Below, in pieces: positions 40,735 through 47,899 of a stretch of DNA of 52,713 nt. The stretch is from NCBI GenBank assembly GCA_018062105.1, contig JAGOSV010000012.1:1-52713 (forward strand). The letters run 5' to 3'. Source of the DNA: Sterolibacterium sp. (lineage in GTDB: Bacteria; Pseudomonadota; Gammaproteobacteria; Burkholderiales; Rhodocyclaceae). The notes under the pieces were generated by a model. It was not told where the DNA came from and searched no databases. It saw only the letters and a program-made list of their open reading frames with translations. Numbering within the stretch: position 1 is the first letter of the stretch; the number at the start of each line of letters is the position of its first letter. The position numbers and the translations under genes are program-made.

Positions 40735-40805
40735 CGTCATTCCCGCGCAGGCGGGAATCCATCGAACCACGCAAACCCTGGATTCCCGCCTGCGCGGGAA
40801 TGACG
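40735..40805. repeat. 27-bp perfect inverted repeat with two dRS3-like palindromes
   Basis: Arms at 40735-40761 and 40779-40805 are perfect reverse complements around a 17-nt spacer. Each arm holds a 20-bp ATTCCC-N8-GGGAAT unit (40739-40758 and 40782-40801), the consensus form of the Neisseria dRS3 repeat. It lies between two genes of the steroid run and would form a strong hairpin in the transcript. Confidence 0.9.
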
Positions 40806-40870
40806 GAAGTGACGACACGCTTGGCTGCCAATCAATGACCAGTTTCTAAAGCTTCGATAAGGACAACATC

Positions 40871-41656
40871 ATGCGAGCACCTCCCCCCTACGTTCCCGGC
40901 CACGGCCTGCTGACCGGCAAGTCCGTCCTGATCACCGCCGCCGCCGGCGCCGGTATCGGCTTTTCCACGGCGCAAAAATGCATCGAGGAAGGCTGCTGGG
41001 CCATCGTCATCTCCGACATGCATGAGCGTCGCTTGGCGGAATCCGTCGCCAAGCTCAAAGAAATCGCCGGCGATCGTCCGGTGCTCGGCCAGCTGTGCGA
41101 TGTCACCAAGGAAGAACAGGTGCAGACCCTCATCAATTTCGCCGAAGACCAGCTCGGCGGCGTCGATGTGCTCATCAACAACGCCGGTCTGGGTGGTTCC
41201 AAGCTGCTGGTCGAGATGACTGACGATGAATGGAACAAGGTCATCGACATCACCCTCACCGGCACCTTCCGCATGACCCGTGCCATGCTGGGCCGCATGC
41301 AGCCGCGTGGCCGTGGTGTCATCGTCAATAACGCCTCGGTGCTCGGCTGGCGGGCACAGAAGGAGCAGGCTCATTACGCCGCTGCCAAGGCCGGCGTCAT
41401 GGCACTGACCCGTTGCAGCGCCCTGGAAGCCGCCGATCACGGCGTGCGTATCAATGCCGTTTCGCCCAGCATCGCCCTGCACGAATTCCTGAAGAAATCC
41501 GCTTCCGAAGAACTGCTGCAAAAGCTCACCTCCACCGAAGCCTTCGGCCGTGCCGCTGAAGTCTGGGAAATCGCCAACGTCATCATGTTCCTGGCCAGCG
41601 ATTACTCGTCCTACATGACGGGCGAAATCGTTTCCGTCAGCAGCCAGCGGGCTTAA
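40871..41656 (+). CDS. ipdF: IpdF-like SDR, 5-hydroxy-HIP-CoA dehydrogenase
   Basis: The product has 261 residues; AAGGA precedes the ATG. The nucleotide motif TAAAGAGIG (22-30), NNAGLGG (103-109), Ser156 in NNASVLGWRAQ and Tyr169/Lys173 (YAAAK) are present. From recall, NNASVLGWRAQ, YAAAKAGVMALTRCSA and the C-terminal ASDYSSYMTGEIVSVSSQRA match mycobacterial IpdF (Rv3559c), which acts on the C/D-ring remnant HIP as CoA ester. The match covers the distinctive regions, so the assignment is firm at family level although no alignment was run. In this run it follows the dehydrogenase pair and precedes MaoC. Confidence 0.88.
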   Translation: MRAPPPYVPGHGLLTGKSVLITAAAGAGIGFSTAQKCIEEGCWAIVISDMHERRLAESVAKLKEIAGDRPVLGQLCDVTKEEQVQTLINFAEDQLGGVDVLINNAGLGGSKLLVEMTDDEWNKVIDITLTGTFRMTRAMLGRMQPRGRGVIVNNASVLGWRAQKEQAHYAAAKAGVMALTRCSALEAADHGVRINAVSPSIALHEFLKKSASEELLQKLTSTEAFGRAAEVWEIANVIMFLASDYSSYMTGEIVSVSSQRA

Positions 41657-41666
41657 GTCACTTGGC

Positions 41667-41732
41667 GTCGTCTCCGCGCAGGCGGGGACCCAGGGCGTTT
41701 GCTCATGGATTCCCGCCTGCGCGGGAATGACG
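41667..41732. repeat. Second, partly degenerate copy of the 27-bp inverted repeat
   Basis: The right arm (41706-41732) is identical to the right arm at 40779-40805 and includes an intact ATTCCC-N8-GGGAAT unit (41709-41728). The left arm (41667-41693) has several substitutions, leaving an imperfect hairpin. It sits between ipdF and the MaoC gene. Confidence 0.85.
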
Positions 41733-41780
41733 TCCTTGCCCCAGTGGCTCGTTACTCAATTCGCAGATAGGAACCACACC

Positions 41781-42236
41781 ATGACCACCGTTTTTTCCTC
41801 CGCCGAAGAAATCCTCAAGGCTCCTGGCACCGATCTGGGCGCAACCGACTGGATCGAGCTGACCCAGGAGCGCATCAACAAATTCGCCGATGCCACCGAC
41901 GATCACCAGTGGATTCACGTCGACCCGGTACGCGCCAAGGACGGCCCTTTCGGGGCTTGCGTGGCGCACGGCTATCTCACGCTGTCGCTGGCTAATTTGT
42001 TCCTGCCGCAACTGGTCGAGATCAAGAACATGCGTATGGGCGTGAATTACGGCTGCGAGAAAATTCGCTTTCCGGCCCCGGTGAAGGCCGGTAAACGCAT
42101 CCGTGGCAAGGGTGAAGTAATTGCCGCCGAAAAGGCAGGAGAAGGCGTGCAGGCCACCATCCGCATCACCATCGAAATCGAAGGCGAAGCCAAGCCCGGC
42201 TGTGTCGTCGATACCATCAGCCGTTATTATTTCTGA
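41781..42236 (+). CDS. MaoC-family enoyl-CoA hydratase
   Basis: The product has 151 residues of the hotdog fold from the ATG at 41781. The hydratase motif is seen in FADATDDHQWIHVDPVRA with catalytic Asp41 and His46, and AHGYLTLSL follows. Such R-specific hydratases add water to 2-enoyl-CoA and act in steroid beta-oxidation in actinobacteria. Here it would follow the acyl-CoA dehydrogenase pair and precede the SDR step. AGGA precedes the start. It is the small, single-domain type, probably a homodimer. Next comes the ketosteroid isomerase gene, 55 bp on. Confidence 0.88.
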   Translation: MTTVFSSAEEILKAPGTDLGATDWIELTQERINKFADATDDHQWIHVDPVRAKDGPFGACVAHGYLTLSLANLFLPQLVEIKNMRMGVNYGCEKIRFPAPVKAGKRIRGKGEVIAAEKAGEGVQATIRITIEIEGEAKPGCVVDTISRYYF

Positions 42237-42291
42237 CCCAGCCTCTGCCGCACCGCACCGCGCCACCGGCACCACCAACGAGGAAAGCACC

Positions 42292-42678
42292 ATGCCCAGC
42301 AATGACGAAATGAAAGCCGCCATGCGCGCCTACATCGAGCGCATCAACGCCGTTGACCTGGAGGGTGTGCTGGCGCTGTTCGCCCCCGATGCCACGGTCG
42401 AGGACCCGGTTGGGGCCGGCGTGCATCAGGGCGCCGACGCCCTGCGCGCCTTCTACAGCCTGGCGCTGGCCAACAACGCCCGGCTGTTTCTCACCGGGCC
42501 GCAGGTGGGCTCTTCCAGCGACTATGCCGTGATGCCGCTGCGTGTCGAGGTGAGCATCCCGGATACGCCAGTGATGCAGATCGACGTCATCGAGACCATG
42601 CGCTTTGACGACGCCGGCAAGGTCATCGAGATGCGCGCCTACTGGGGGCAGGAGGACATGCGCGTGGCTGGCGCCTGA
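42292..42678 (+). CDS. ksi: Steroid delta-5-3-ketoisomerase (KSI)
   Basis: The product has 128 residues, close to the 125 of Comamonas testosteroni KSI. Tyr14, Asp38 (ATVEDPVG) and Asp98 (QIDVIETMRFDDAGKV) align with the known catalytic Tyr14, Asp38 and Asp99, so all three residues are kept. The enzyme shifts the delta-5 double bond of 3-keto steroids to delta-4. A GAGGAAAG ribosome site precedes the ATG at 42292. Its location among genes for later C/D-ring breakdown is unusual because the reaction belongs to the first steps. A SnoaL-like protein with another substrate is the alternative, less likely given the residues. Confidence 0.87.
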   Translation: MPSNDEMKAAMRAYIERINAVDLEGVLALFAPDATVEDPVGAGVHQGADALRAFYSLALANNARLFLTGPQVGSSSDYAVMPLRVEVSIPDTPVMQIDVIETMRFDDAGKVIEMRAYWGQEDMRVAGA

Positions 42679-42756
42679 AGCCTGAGGCCTGAGGCCTGCC
42701 ACAGCGCCACCTGCCATCCACCACGCCGCACGAACACCGACACGCAAGGAACTATC

Positions 42757-44307
42757 ATGACGTCGCTGCCGCAAACCATTCCCGCCCTGATCGCTGCCGC
42801 CGCGCAGCATCATCCGCAACGCATCGCCCTGCGCGAAGAAGGCATCGAACTGTCCTTCGCCGCGCTCGATGCCTTGCGCCTGCAAGTGGCGCGCGCCCTG
42901 ATCACCGCCGGCATCCAGGCCGGCGACCGTATTGCCCTGTGGGCACCGAACTGCCATGAATGGGTGGCCGCCGCGCTGGGCATCCACAGCGCCGGGGCCA
43001 TCCTGATCCCGGTCAATACCCGCATGAAGGGCGTGGAAGCGGCCGACATCCTCGAACAAAGCGGCGCGCGTCTGCTGTTTTGCGTGGGTGAATTCCTCAA
43101 CGATTATTTCCCGGCCATGCTGCAGGGGCAAAACACGCCCGCCCTGGAGCGCATCGTCGTGCTCGGCAAGGTGCATGAAGGTGATCTGGGCTGGGTCGAT
43201 TTCCTCAAGCTGGCGGCGAAAACGCCGGAAGACGTCGCGCTGGCCCGTGCTGCCACCGTCAAGCCGGAAGACCTCTCCGACATCATGTTTACCTCCGGCA
43301 CGACGGGGCGGCCGAAAGGGGTCATGACCTGTCACGGCCAGAACATCCGTGCCTTCGACGAGTGGGCACGCTGTGTCGATCTGCAGGCCGATGATCGCTA
43401 TCTCATCATCAATCCCTTCTTCCATTCCTTCGGCTACAAGGCCGGCTGGCTGGCAGCCCTGCTGCGTGGTTGCACCATCTATCCGCTGGCGGTGTTCGAT
43501 ACCGACAGCGTACTCGCGCTCATCGGCCGCGAACGCATCAGCTTCCTGCCCGGCTCGCCGACGCTGTTCCTCTCCTTCCTCGCCCATCCGAAACTCAAGG
43601 AGTTTGATCTCTCCAGCCTGCGCGTGGCTGTCACAGGGGCGGCGGCCATCGCGCCGTCGATGATCCACCGCATGCGCGATGAGCTAGGCTTCAAGATCAT
43701 CGTCACCGCCTACGGTCTGACCGAATGCTGCGGTGTTGCGACCATCTGCGACCGCAATGCCGATGCTGAAACCATCGCCACCACCAGCGGCCGCGCCATG
43801 CCCGGTATCGAGCTGCGCTGCATCGATGAGGCCGGGCGCGATGTGCCTGCCGGAGCCGAAGGCGAAGTCGTCATGCGCGGCTACAACGTCATGCAGGGCT
43901 ACTTCAACAATCCCGAAGCCACGGCAGAGACCATCGACGCAGAGGGCTGGCTGCATACCGGCGACATTGGCATCCTCGATGCCCAGGGCAACCTGAGGAT
44001 CACCGACCGCATGAAGGACATGTACATCGTCGGCGGCTTCAACTGCTATCCGGCGGAAGTCGAGCGCATTCTCACGGCACATCCGGCTATCGCCCAGGTC
44101 GCTGTCATCGGTGTGCCTGACGAGCGTCAGGGTGAGGTCGGCAAGGCCTTCGTCGTGCTGCGCCCTGGTGCCACACTCGATGCCGCCGGGCTGATCAGCT
44201 GGGCACGCGACAACATGGCCAACTACAAGGTGCCACGTCATGTCGCGTTCGTCGCCGCGTTGCCGATGAACGCCTCGGGCAAAGTGCTCAAGTTCCAGCT
44301 GCGTTGA
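42757..44307 (+). CDS. fadD3: FadD3-like HIP-CoA ligase (acyl-CoA synthetase)
   Basis: The product has 516 residues of the ANL adenylating family. The P-loop FTSGTTGRPKG is at about 178-188, the aromatic-box region YGLTECCG and GWLHTGDIG follow, and the C-terminal NASGKVLKFQLR supplies the catalytic Lys. INPFFHSFGYKAGWLA matches FadD3 of mycobacteria, which activates HIP (the propanoate-bearing indanedione left after A/B-ring removal); this rests on recalled sequence. AAGGA precedes the start. A 7-bp tandem repeat lies upstream. It is the last steroid gene before cofE, with only 14 nt between. Confidence 0.88.
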   Translation: MTSLPQTIPALIAAAAQHHPQRIALREEGIELSFAALDALRLQVARALITAGIQAGDRIALWAPNCHEWVAAALGIHSAGAILIPVNTRMKGVEAADILEQSGARLLFCVGEFLNDYFPAMLQGQNTPALERIVVLGKVHEGDLGWVDFLKLAAKTPEDVALARAATVKPEDLSDIMFTSGTTGRPKGVMTCHGQNIRAFDEWARCVDLQADDRYLIINPFFHSFGYKAGWLAALLRGCTIYPLAVFDTDSVLALIGRERISFLPGSPTLFLSFLAHPKLKEFDLSSLRVAVTGAAAIAPSMIHRMRDELGFKIIVTAYGLTECCGVATICDRNADAETIATTSGRAMPGIELRCIDEAGRDVPAGAEGEVVMRGYNVMQGYFNNPEATAETIDAEGWLHTGDIGILDAQGNLRITDRMKDMYIVGGFNCYPAEVERILTAHPAIAQVAVIGVPDERQGEVGKAFVVLRPGATLDAAGLISWARDNMANYKVPRHVAFVAALPMNASGKVLKFQLR

Positions 44308-44321
44308 GCCATCCTCCGGCC

Positions 44322-45083
44322 ATGACTTCCCTTCGTTACACCGCCTTGCAGGGCATCGGGCACGTCCAGCGCGGCGACGATCTGGCTGCGATCATTCTTG
44401 ACGGCCTGCGCGACAACCAGCTCGAAGTGGTGGATGGTGATGTGCTGGTGGTGGCGCAGAAGATCGTGTCGAAAGCCGAAGGCCGCCTGGTCGATCTGGC
44501 CAGCGTCCAGCCTTCTGCGCGTGCCCGGGAGCTGGCGCAGGTCGTGCAGAAGGACGCACGTCTGGTCGAGCTGGTGCTGAGTGAATCGAGCGATGTACTG
44601 CGGGCAATTCCCCAGGTACTGATCGTCCGCCACCGCCTGGGTCATGTGATGGCCAATGCCGGCATCGACCATTCCAATGTCGAGGGCGGCGAGTCGGGAC
44701 AGGTTCTGCTGTTGCCGCTCGACCCCGATGCTTCGGCGGCGGCGCTGCGCGAACGGCTGCAAATCACATTCGATTGCCGGCTGGGTATCATCATCAGTGA
44801 CAGCTTTGGTCGTCCGTGGCGCAATGGCGTGGTCAATGTCGCCATCGGCAGCAGCGGCCTGCCAGCCCTCATCGACCGGCGCGGCGAACAGGATATGTAC
44901 GGCCGCACCCTGGCCGTCACTCAGGTGGCCTTTGCCGATGCCATCGCTGCCGCTGCCGGGCTGGCCATGGGGGAAGGTGCCGAAGGTACGCCGCTGGTGC
45001 TGGTGCAGGGGCTGCATTGGCATGCGCCGGAATGCAGCACGCAAAGCCTGATCCGCAGCCTCGACGAAGACCTGTTCCGATGA
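44322..45083 (+). CDS. cofE: Coenzyme F420-0:L-glutamate ligase CofE
   Basis: The product has 253 residues. [13 protein letters not shown] (about 43-55), ANAGIDHSN (111-119) and [12 protein letters not shown] are diagnostic of CofE, which adds glutamate residues to F420-0 using GTP. It is the single-domain form, without the C-terminal nitroreductase-like domain of mycobacterial FbiB. The ATG at 44322 is preferred over an in-frame codon 18 bases earlier inside the fadD3 stop region. It starts 14 nt after fadD3 and overlaps cofD by ATGA, so it most probably belongs to the steroid transcript. Confidence 0.95.
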   Translation: MTSLRYTALQGIGHVQRGDDLAAIILDGLRDNQLEVVDGDVLVVAQKIVSKAEGRLVDLASVQPSARARELAQVVQKDARLVELVLSESSDVLRAIPQVLIVRHRLGHVMANAGIDHSNVEGGESGQVLLLPLDPDASAAALRERLQITFDCRLGIIISDSFGRPWRNGVVNVAIGSSGLPALIDRRGEQDMYGRTLAVTQVAFADAIAAAAGLAMGEGAEGTPLVLVQGLHWHAPECSTQSLIRSLDEDLFR

Positions 45084-46060
45084 GCCCGCTGCCTGTAACG
45101 GGCCGGGTGGTGGCATTGTCCGGCGGCGTCGGCGGCGCCAAGCTGGCGTTGGGGCTGCAGCATATTCTGCCGCCCGGCCAGCTCACCGTCATCGTCAATA
45201 CCGGCGACGACTTCGAGCATCTGGGCCTGTGCATCTCGCCGGACCTCGATACTGCGCTCTATACCCTGGCGGATATGGCCAATACCGAGCTGGGCTGGGG
45301 ACGGCGCGACGAAACCTGGACGTTCATGCAGGCGCTGGCCGGTTTGGGGGGCGAGACCTGGTTCCGGCTGGGCGACGGCGATCTGGCCACCCACATCGAA
45401 CGCACCCGCCGTCTCAAGGCCGGCGAGACGCTGACGGCCATCACCCAGGACTTCACTCACCGGTTGGGCATGACCACCACGCTGCTGCCGATGAGCGATG
45501 CGCCGGTGCGTACCCGTGTCACCAGCGACATTGGCGTGCTGGATTTCCAGGATTACTTCGTTCGCCACCAGTGTCAGCCGCGTGTGGCCGCCTTGCACTT
45601 TGCCGGAGCGGAAGCTGCCGCACCGACCGCCCAGGTGTGCGCTGCCCTGACCGATCCGGCGGTGGCTGCCATCATCCTGTGCCCCTCCAATCCCTACCTC
45701 AGCATCGACCCCATCCTTGCCCTGCCGGGACTGCGCGAGCTGCTGCAGCGGGCGGCCGCGCCGGTCATTGCCATTTCGCCACTGGTCGGCGGTGCTGCCG
45801 TCAAGGGGCCAACCGCCAAGATCATGACCGAGCTGGGCATCGAAGTGACGCCGCTGGCCGTGGCACGACATTACGGCGGGCTGCTCGACGGCTTCGTCCT
45901 CGATGTGCGCGATGCTGCACAGGCGGATCCCTTGCGAGCACTCGGCCTGCCATTGTGTGTCACCGACACGCTGATGAAGTCCCTCGATGACCGCCAGCGC
46001 CTGGCGCGTGCCACGCTGGAGTACGCGCTCACCTTACAGCCGGGGCGGAGCGGTTCATGA
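45080..46060 (+). CDS. cofD: 2-phospho-L-lactate (or 3-phosphoglycerate-type) transferase CofD
   Basis: The product has 326 residues from the ATG at 45080. [14 protein letters not shown] (13-26) and [12 protein letters not shown] with [11 protein letters not shown] (about 39-61) are the family hallmarks, along with [17 protein letters not shown]. The enzyme joins the activated phospho-acid from CofC to the deazaflavin Fo, giving F420-0 or dehydro/3PG-F420-0. It overlaps cofE by ATGA and cofC by ATGA, so translation is coupled throughout. The frame open upstream is readthrough over cofE and was excluded. Confidence 0.95.
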   Translation: MSPLPVTGRVVALSGGVGGAKLALGLQHILPPGQLTVIVNTGDDFEHLGLCISPDLDTALYTLADMANTELGWGRRDETWTFMQALAGLGGETWFRLGDGDLATHIERTRRLKAGETLTAITQDFTHRLGMTTTLLPMSDAPVRTRVTSDIGVLDFQDYFVRHQCQPRVAALHFAGAEAAAPTAQVCAALTDPAVAAIILCPSNPYLSIDPILALPGLRELLQRAAAPVIAISPLVGGAAVKGPTAKIMTELGIEVTPLAVARHYGGLLDGFVLDVRDAAQADPLRALGLPLCVTDTLMKSLDDRQRLARATLEYALTLQPGRSGS

Positions 46061-46683
46061 GCTGCTGGGCACTGCTGGCGCTCAAGACGGCAGCCAGTGC
46101 CAAGGGACGGCTGGCGGAAATCCTGCCCCCGGCACAGCGCGTCCGGCTGGTGCATCGGATGCTGGCACAGGTCGTCTGCACCCTGCAGACCGCCCGGCAC
46201 ATTGCCGGCATCGCCGTCGTCACCGGGGAAGCCCTGGCGCAGCCGGGGCTGTGGCGCATCGAAGACCCGGGCAACGGCCTGAATGCCGCGCTTGAACATG
46301 GCGCGGCGCAGCTGGCCGCGCGTGGTATCGACGAGGTTCTGCTGCTGCATGCTGATCTGCCGCTCGTCCGTCCCGAGGAAATCGACACCCTGATCGAAGC
46401 CGGCCGCCAACATGGGCTGGCACTGGCCACCGACAAGCTCGGCCAGGGCAGCAACGCGCTGTATGCCCCACTGCCCCTACCCATTCCGTTACGTTTTGGT
46501 CCGGGCAGTTGCCGGCAGCATCAGGACGAAGCGGCTCGCCGGCAACATCCGCTCGAAGTGTTGCGCCTGCCCGGGCTGGCCTTCGACATCGACGAGCCAC
46601 GGGATCTGCAGTATCTATGCACGGTGTTACCACAGCACTACGGCGATTTTTCTGCACTTCTTGCCGCACCACCGCTGCCGTAG
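46057..46683 (+). CDS. cofC: 2-phospho-L-lactate/3-phosphoglycerate guanylyltransferase CofC
   Basis: The product has 208 residues of the nucleotidyltransferase fold. LLLHADLPLV (95-104), GSNAL (131-135), RFGPGSCRQHQDEA (146-159) and AFDIDEPRDL near the end are typical of CofC. It activates the phospho-acid with GTP for CofD. Proteobacterial F420 producers such as Paraburkholderia rhizoxinica use 3-phosphoglycerate, giving 3PG-F420; which substrate this enzyme prefers cannot be read with certainty. cofG/cofH (Fo synthase) are missing from the window and must be elsewhere if the cofactor is made. Confidence 0.93.
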   Translation: MSCWALLALKTAASAKGRLAEILPPAQRVRLVHRMLAQVVCTLQTARHIAGIAVVTGEALAQPGLWRIEDPGNGLNAALEHGAAQLAARGIDEVLLLHADLPLVRPEEIDTLIEAGRQHGLALATDKLGQGSNALYAPLPLPIPLRFGPGSCRQHQDEAARRQHPLEVLRLPGLAFDIDEPRDLQYLCTVLPQHYGDFSALLAAPPLP

Positions 46684-46711
46684 CCTTCCATCCTGTTCAT
46701 TCGGAGGCGAC

Positions 46712-46894
46712 ATGTTCAAACCGCTGGGAATGTTGCTGGGACTGTACGTTGCCTATGCTCTCTATGTGGGCGAGGTGGTGACCAAGAAGGGCTACCGGCG
46801 CAAGGTGGTGCGGCGTGATGATACGCCGGGTGAATTCTGGGTCGTGATCGTCATCTACAGTGGCTTGGCCGCTTTCATGCTGCTGTACCGGTAG
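46712..46894 (+). CDS. Small two-helix membrane protein, unknown
   Basis: The product has 60 residues, with a GGAGGCGA ribosome site ahead of the ATG. Two hydrophobic segments (about 4-20 and 40-58) flank a basic loop (TKKGYRRKVVRRDD), suggesting a hairpin in the inner membrane with a cytoplasmic basic loop. It starts 28 nt after cofC on the same strand and may be the last gene of the operon. I recognise no family. Confidence 0.7.
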   Translation: MFKPLGMLLGLYVAYALYVGEVVTKKGYRRKVVRRDDTPGEFWVVIVIYSGLAAFMLLYR

Positions 46895-46933
46895 CGGGCA
46901 GCAGGCAGCGGATCAGATTGGCGGCTGTCCGCC

Positions 46934-47896
46934 TCAGACTTGGGCGGCGTCCAGCTTTGGCGTTTCGATGAAAAAGCGCACCAGGGCTTCTGCCGGGCGG
47001 TCGTTGCCGGGGCCGAAGCGTAGCTGGCCGAAGGGGGGCAGGCGGTATTCCGTGCCATGAACCCGATGCTCTTCATGGCGATCGGCCACGACCCAGGTGC
47101 CATTGGTGCTCTGGTCGATCAGGATGAAGCTGCCGTCGCGCCACTCGATACGGGCATGCTGGCGGGAAACCTGCGGGCTGGCCAGGCAGAGGTCACAACC
47201 CGGATCGCGCCCCAGGGTCAGCAACGGCCGCCGGGCATCGAGGGTGGCTGTCTGGCCGTTGCAGAAAAGCTGTAGACGGGGTGTGGATGGTGCGAGTGGT
47301 GTGGCCGAAGCCGCTGCTGGCACGCTGACAGGAGGGTGGGACGCCGCCAGGGTGGTTGGTGACCAGGTGATGGCATACACTGGAACGGATGTGCCATGCA
47401 GCGGGATGTCGACCGATTTCAGGTGCCGGGCGGCCTGGCTCAGGGCTGGCGGCAGCACGTCCACGACCGCCTGGCTGGTGAGAATCTGCCCATCCTTGAC
47501 CAGCCGGAACAGACGGCTGGTCAGTTGCAGGACTTCCGGGCTGGCATCGGAGCCGCTGGCCGAGCCCCAGTGGAAGGCAATCCGGGCGGCCAGCTTGATG
47601 CCGGAGACGGCCGGCATCTTGTCGATGCGCATTTGCATGTCACAGGCCGCGCGCCAGGCATCCTCTGCCTGGTTGAAGTGCACGGTGAGCTGCTCGCCGA
47701 TATGTTTGGCGATGTGGCCATTGAAGCTGCTGATGGCACGCTCAAGACGATGGTAGGCCTGCTCGAAGGCCTGTGTGGCCTCGGCCTCGCTCAGCGTGGC
47801 ATAAATCTGCTGGCCACCGGTCAGCTCGGCCTGCATGAGGCAGAGGTGGGGACTAGTGTTCGGGGGGATATCCGCAGTATTCATTGGCGTAATCAT
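46934..47896 (-). CDS. FHA-domain protein with degenerate nucleotide-cyclase homology domain
   Basis: The product has 320 residues. Residues about 15-180 resemble class III adenylate/guanylate cyclase domains, but the metal Asp is Glu24 (LMQAELTGG) and the usual GDG turn is GEQ (67-69), so catalysis is unlikely. A Ser/Pro/Ala linker (180-207) leads to an FHA domain with LGRD (228-231), SRQHARI (244-250) and NGT (265-267), which would bind phosphothreonine peptides. It starts 3 nt after the hsdR stop. A second ATG 12 bases in (47884) is possible. Whether it serves the restriction module or is a resident gene is unknown. Confidence 0.8.
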   Translation of the reverse strand: MITPMNTADIPPNTSPHLCLMQAELTGGQQIYATLSEAEATQAFEQAYHRLERAISSFNGHIAKHIGEQLTVHFNQAEDAWRAACDMQMRIDKMPAVSGIKLAARIAFHWGSASGSDASPEVLQLTSRLFRLVKDGQILTSQAVVDVLPPALSQAARHLKSVDIPLHGTSVPVYAITWSPTTLAASHPPVSVPAAASATPLAPSTPRLQLFCNGQTATLDARRPLLTLGRDPGCDLCLASPQVSRQHARIEWRDGSFILIDQSTNGTWVVADRHEEHRVHGTEYRLPPFGQLRFGPGNDRPAEALVRFFIETPKLDAAQV

Positions 47897-47899
47897 TCC

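Noticed and set aside
40735..41732. CRISPR array, because of repeated palindromes
   Set aside because: Only two sites nearly 1 kb apart, separated by a gene, with no regular spacers and no cas genes.
44816..45079. N-terminal extension of CofD by 88 residues
   Set aside because: The extension is read through cofE in another frame; the ATGA overlap start gives the family-typical N-terminus.
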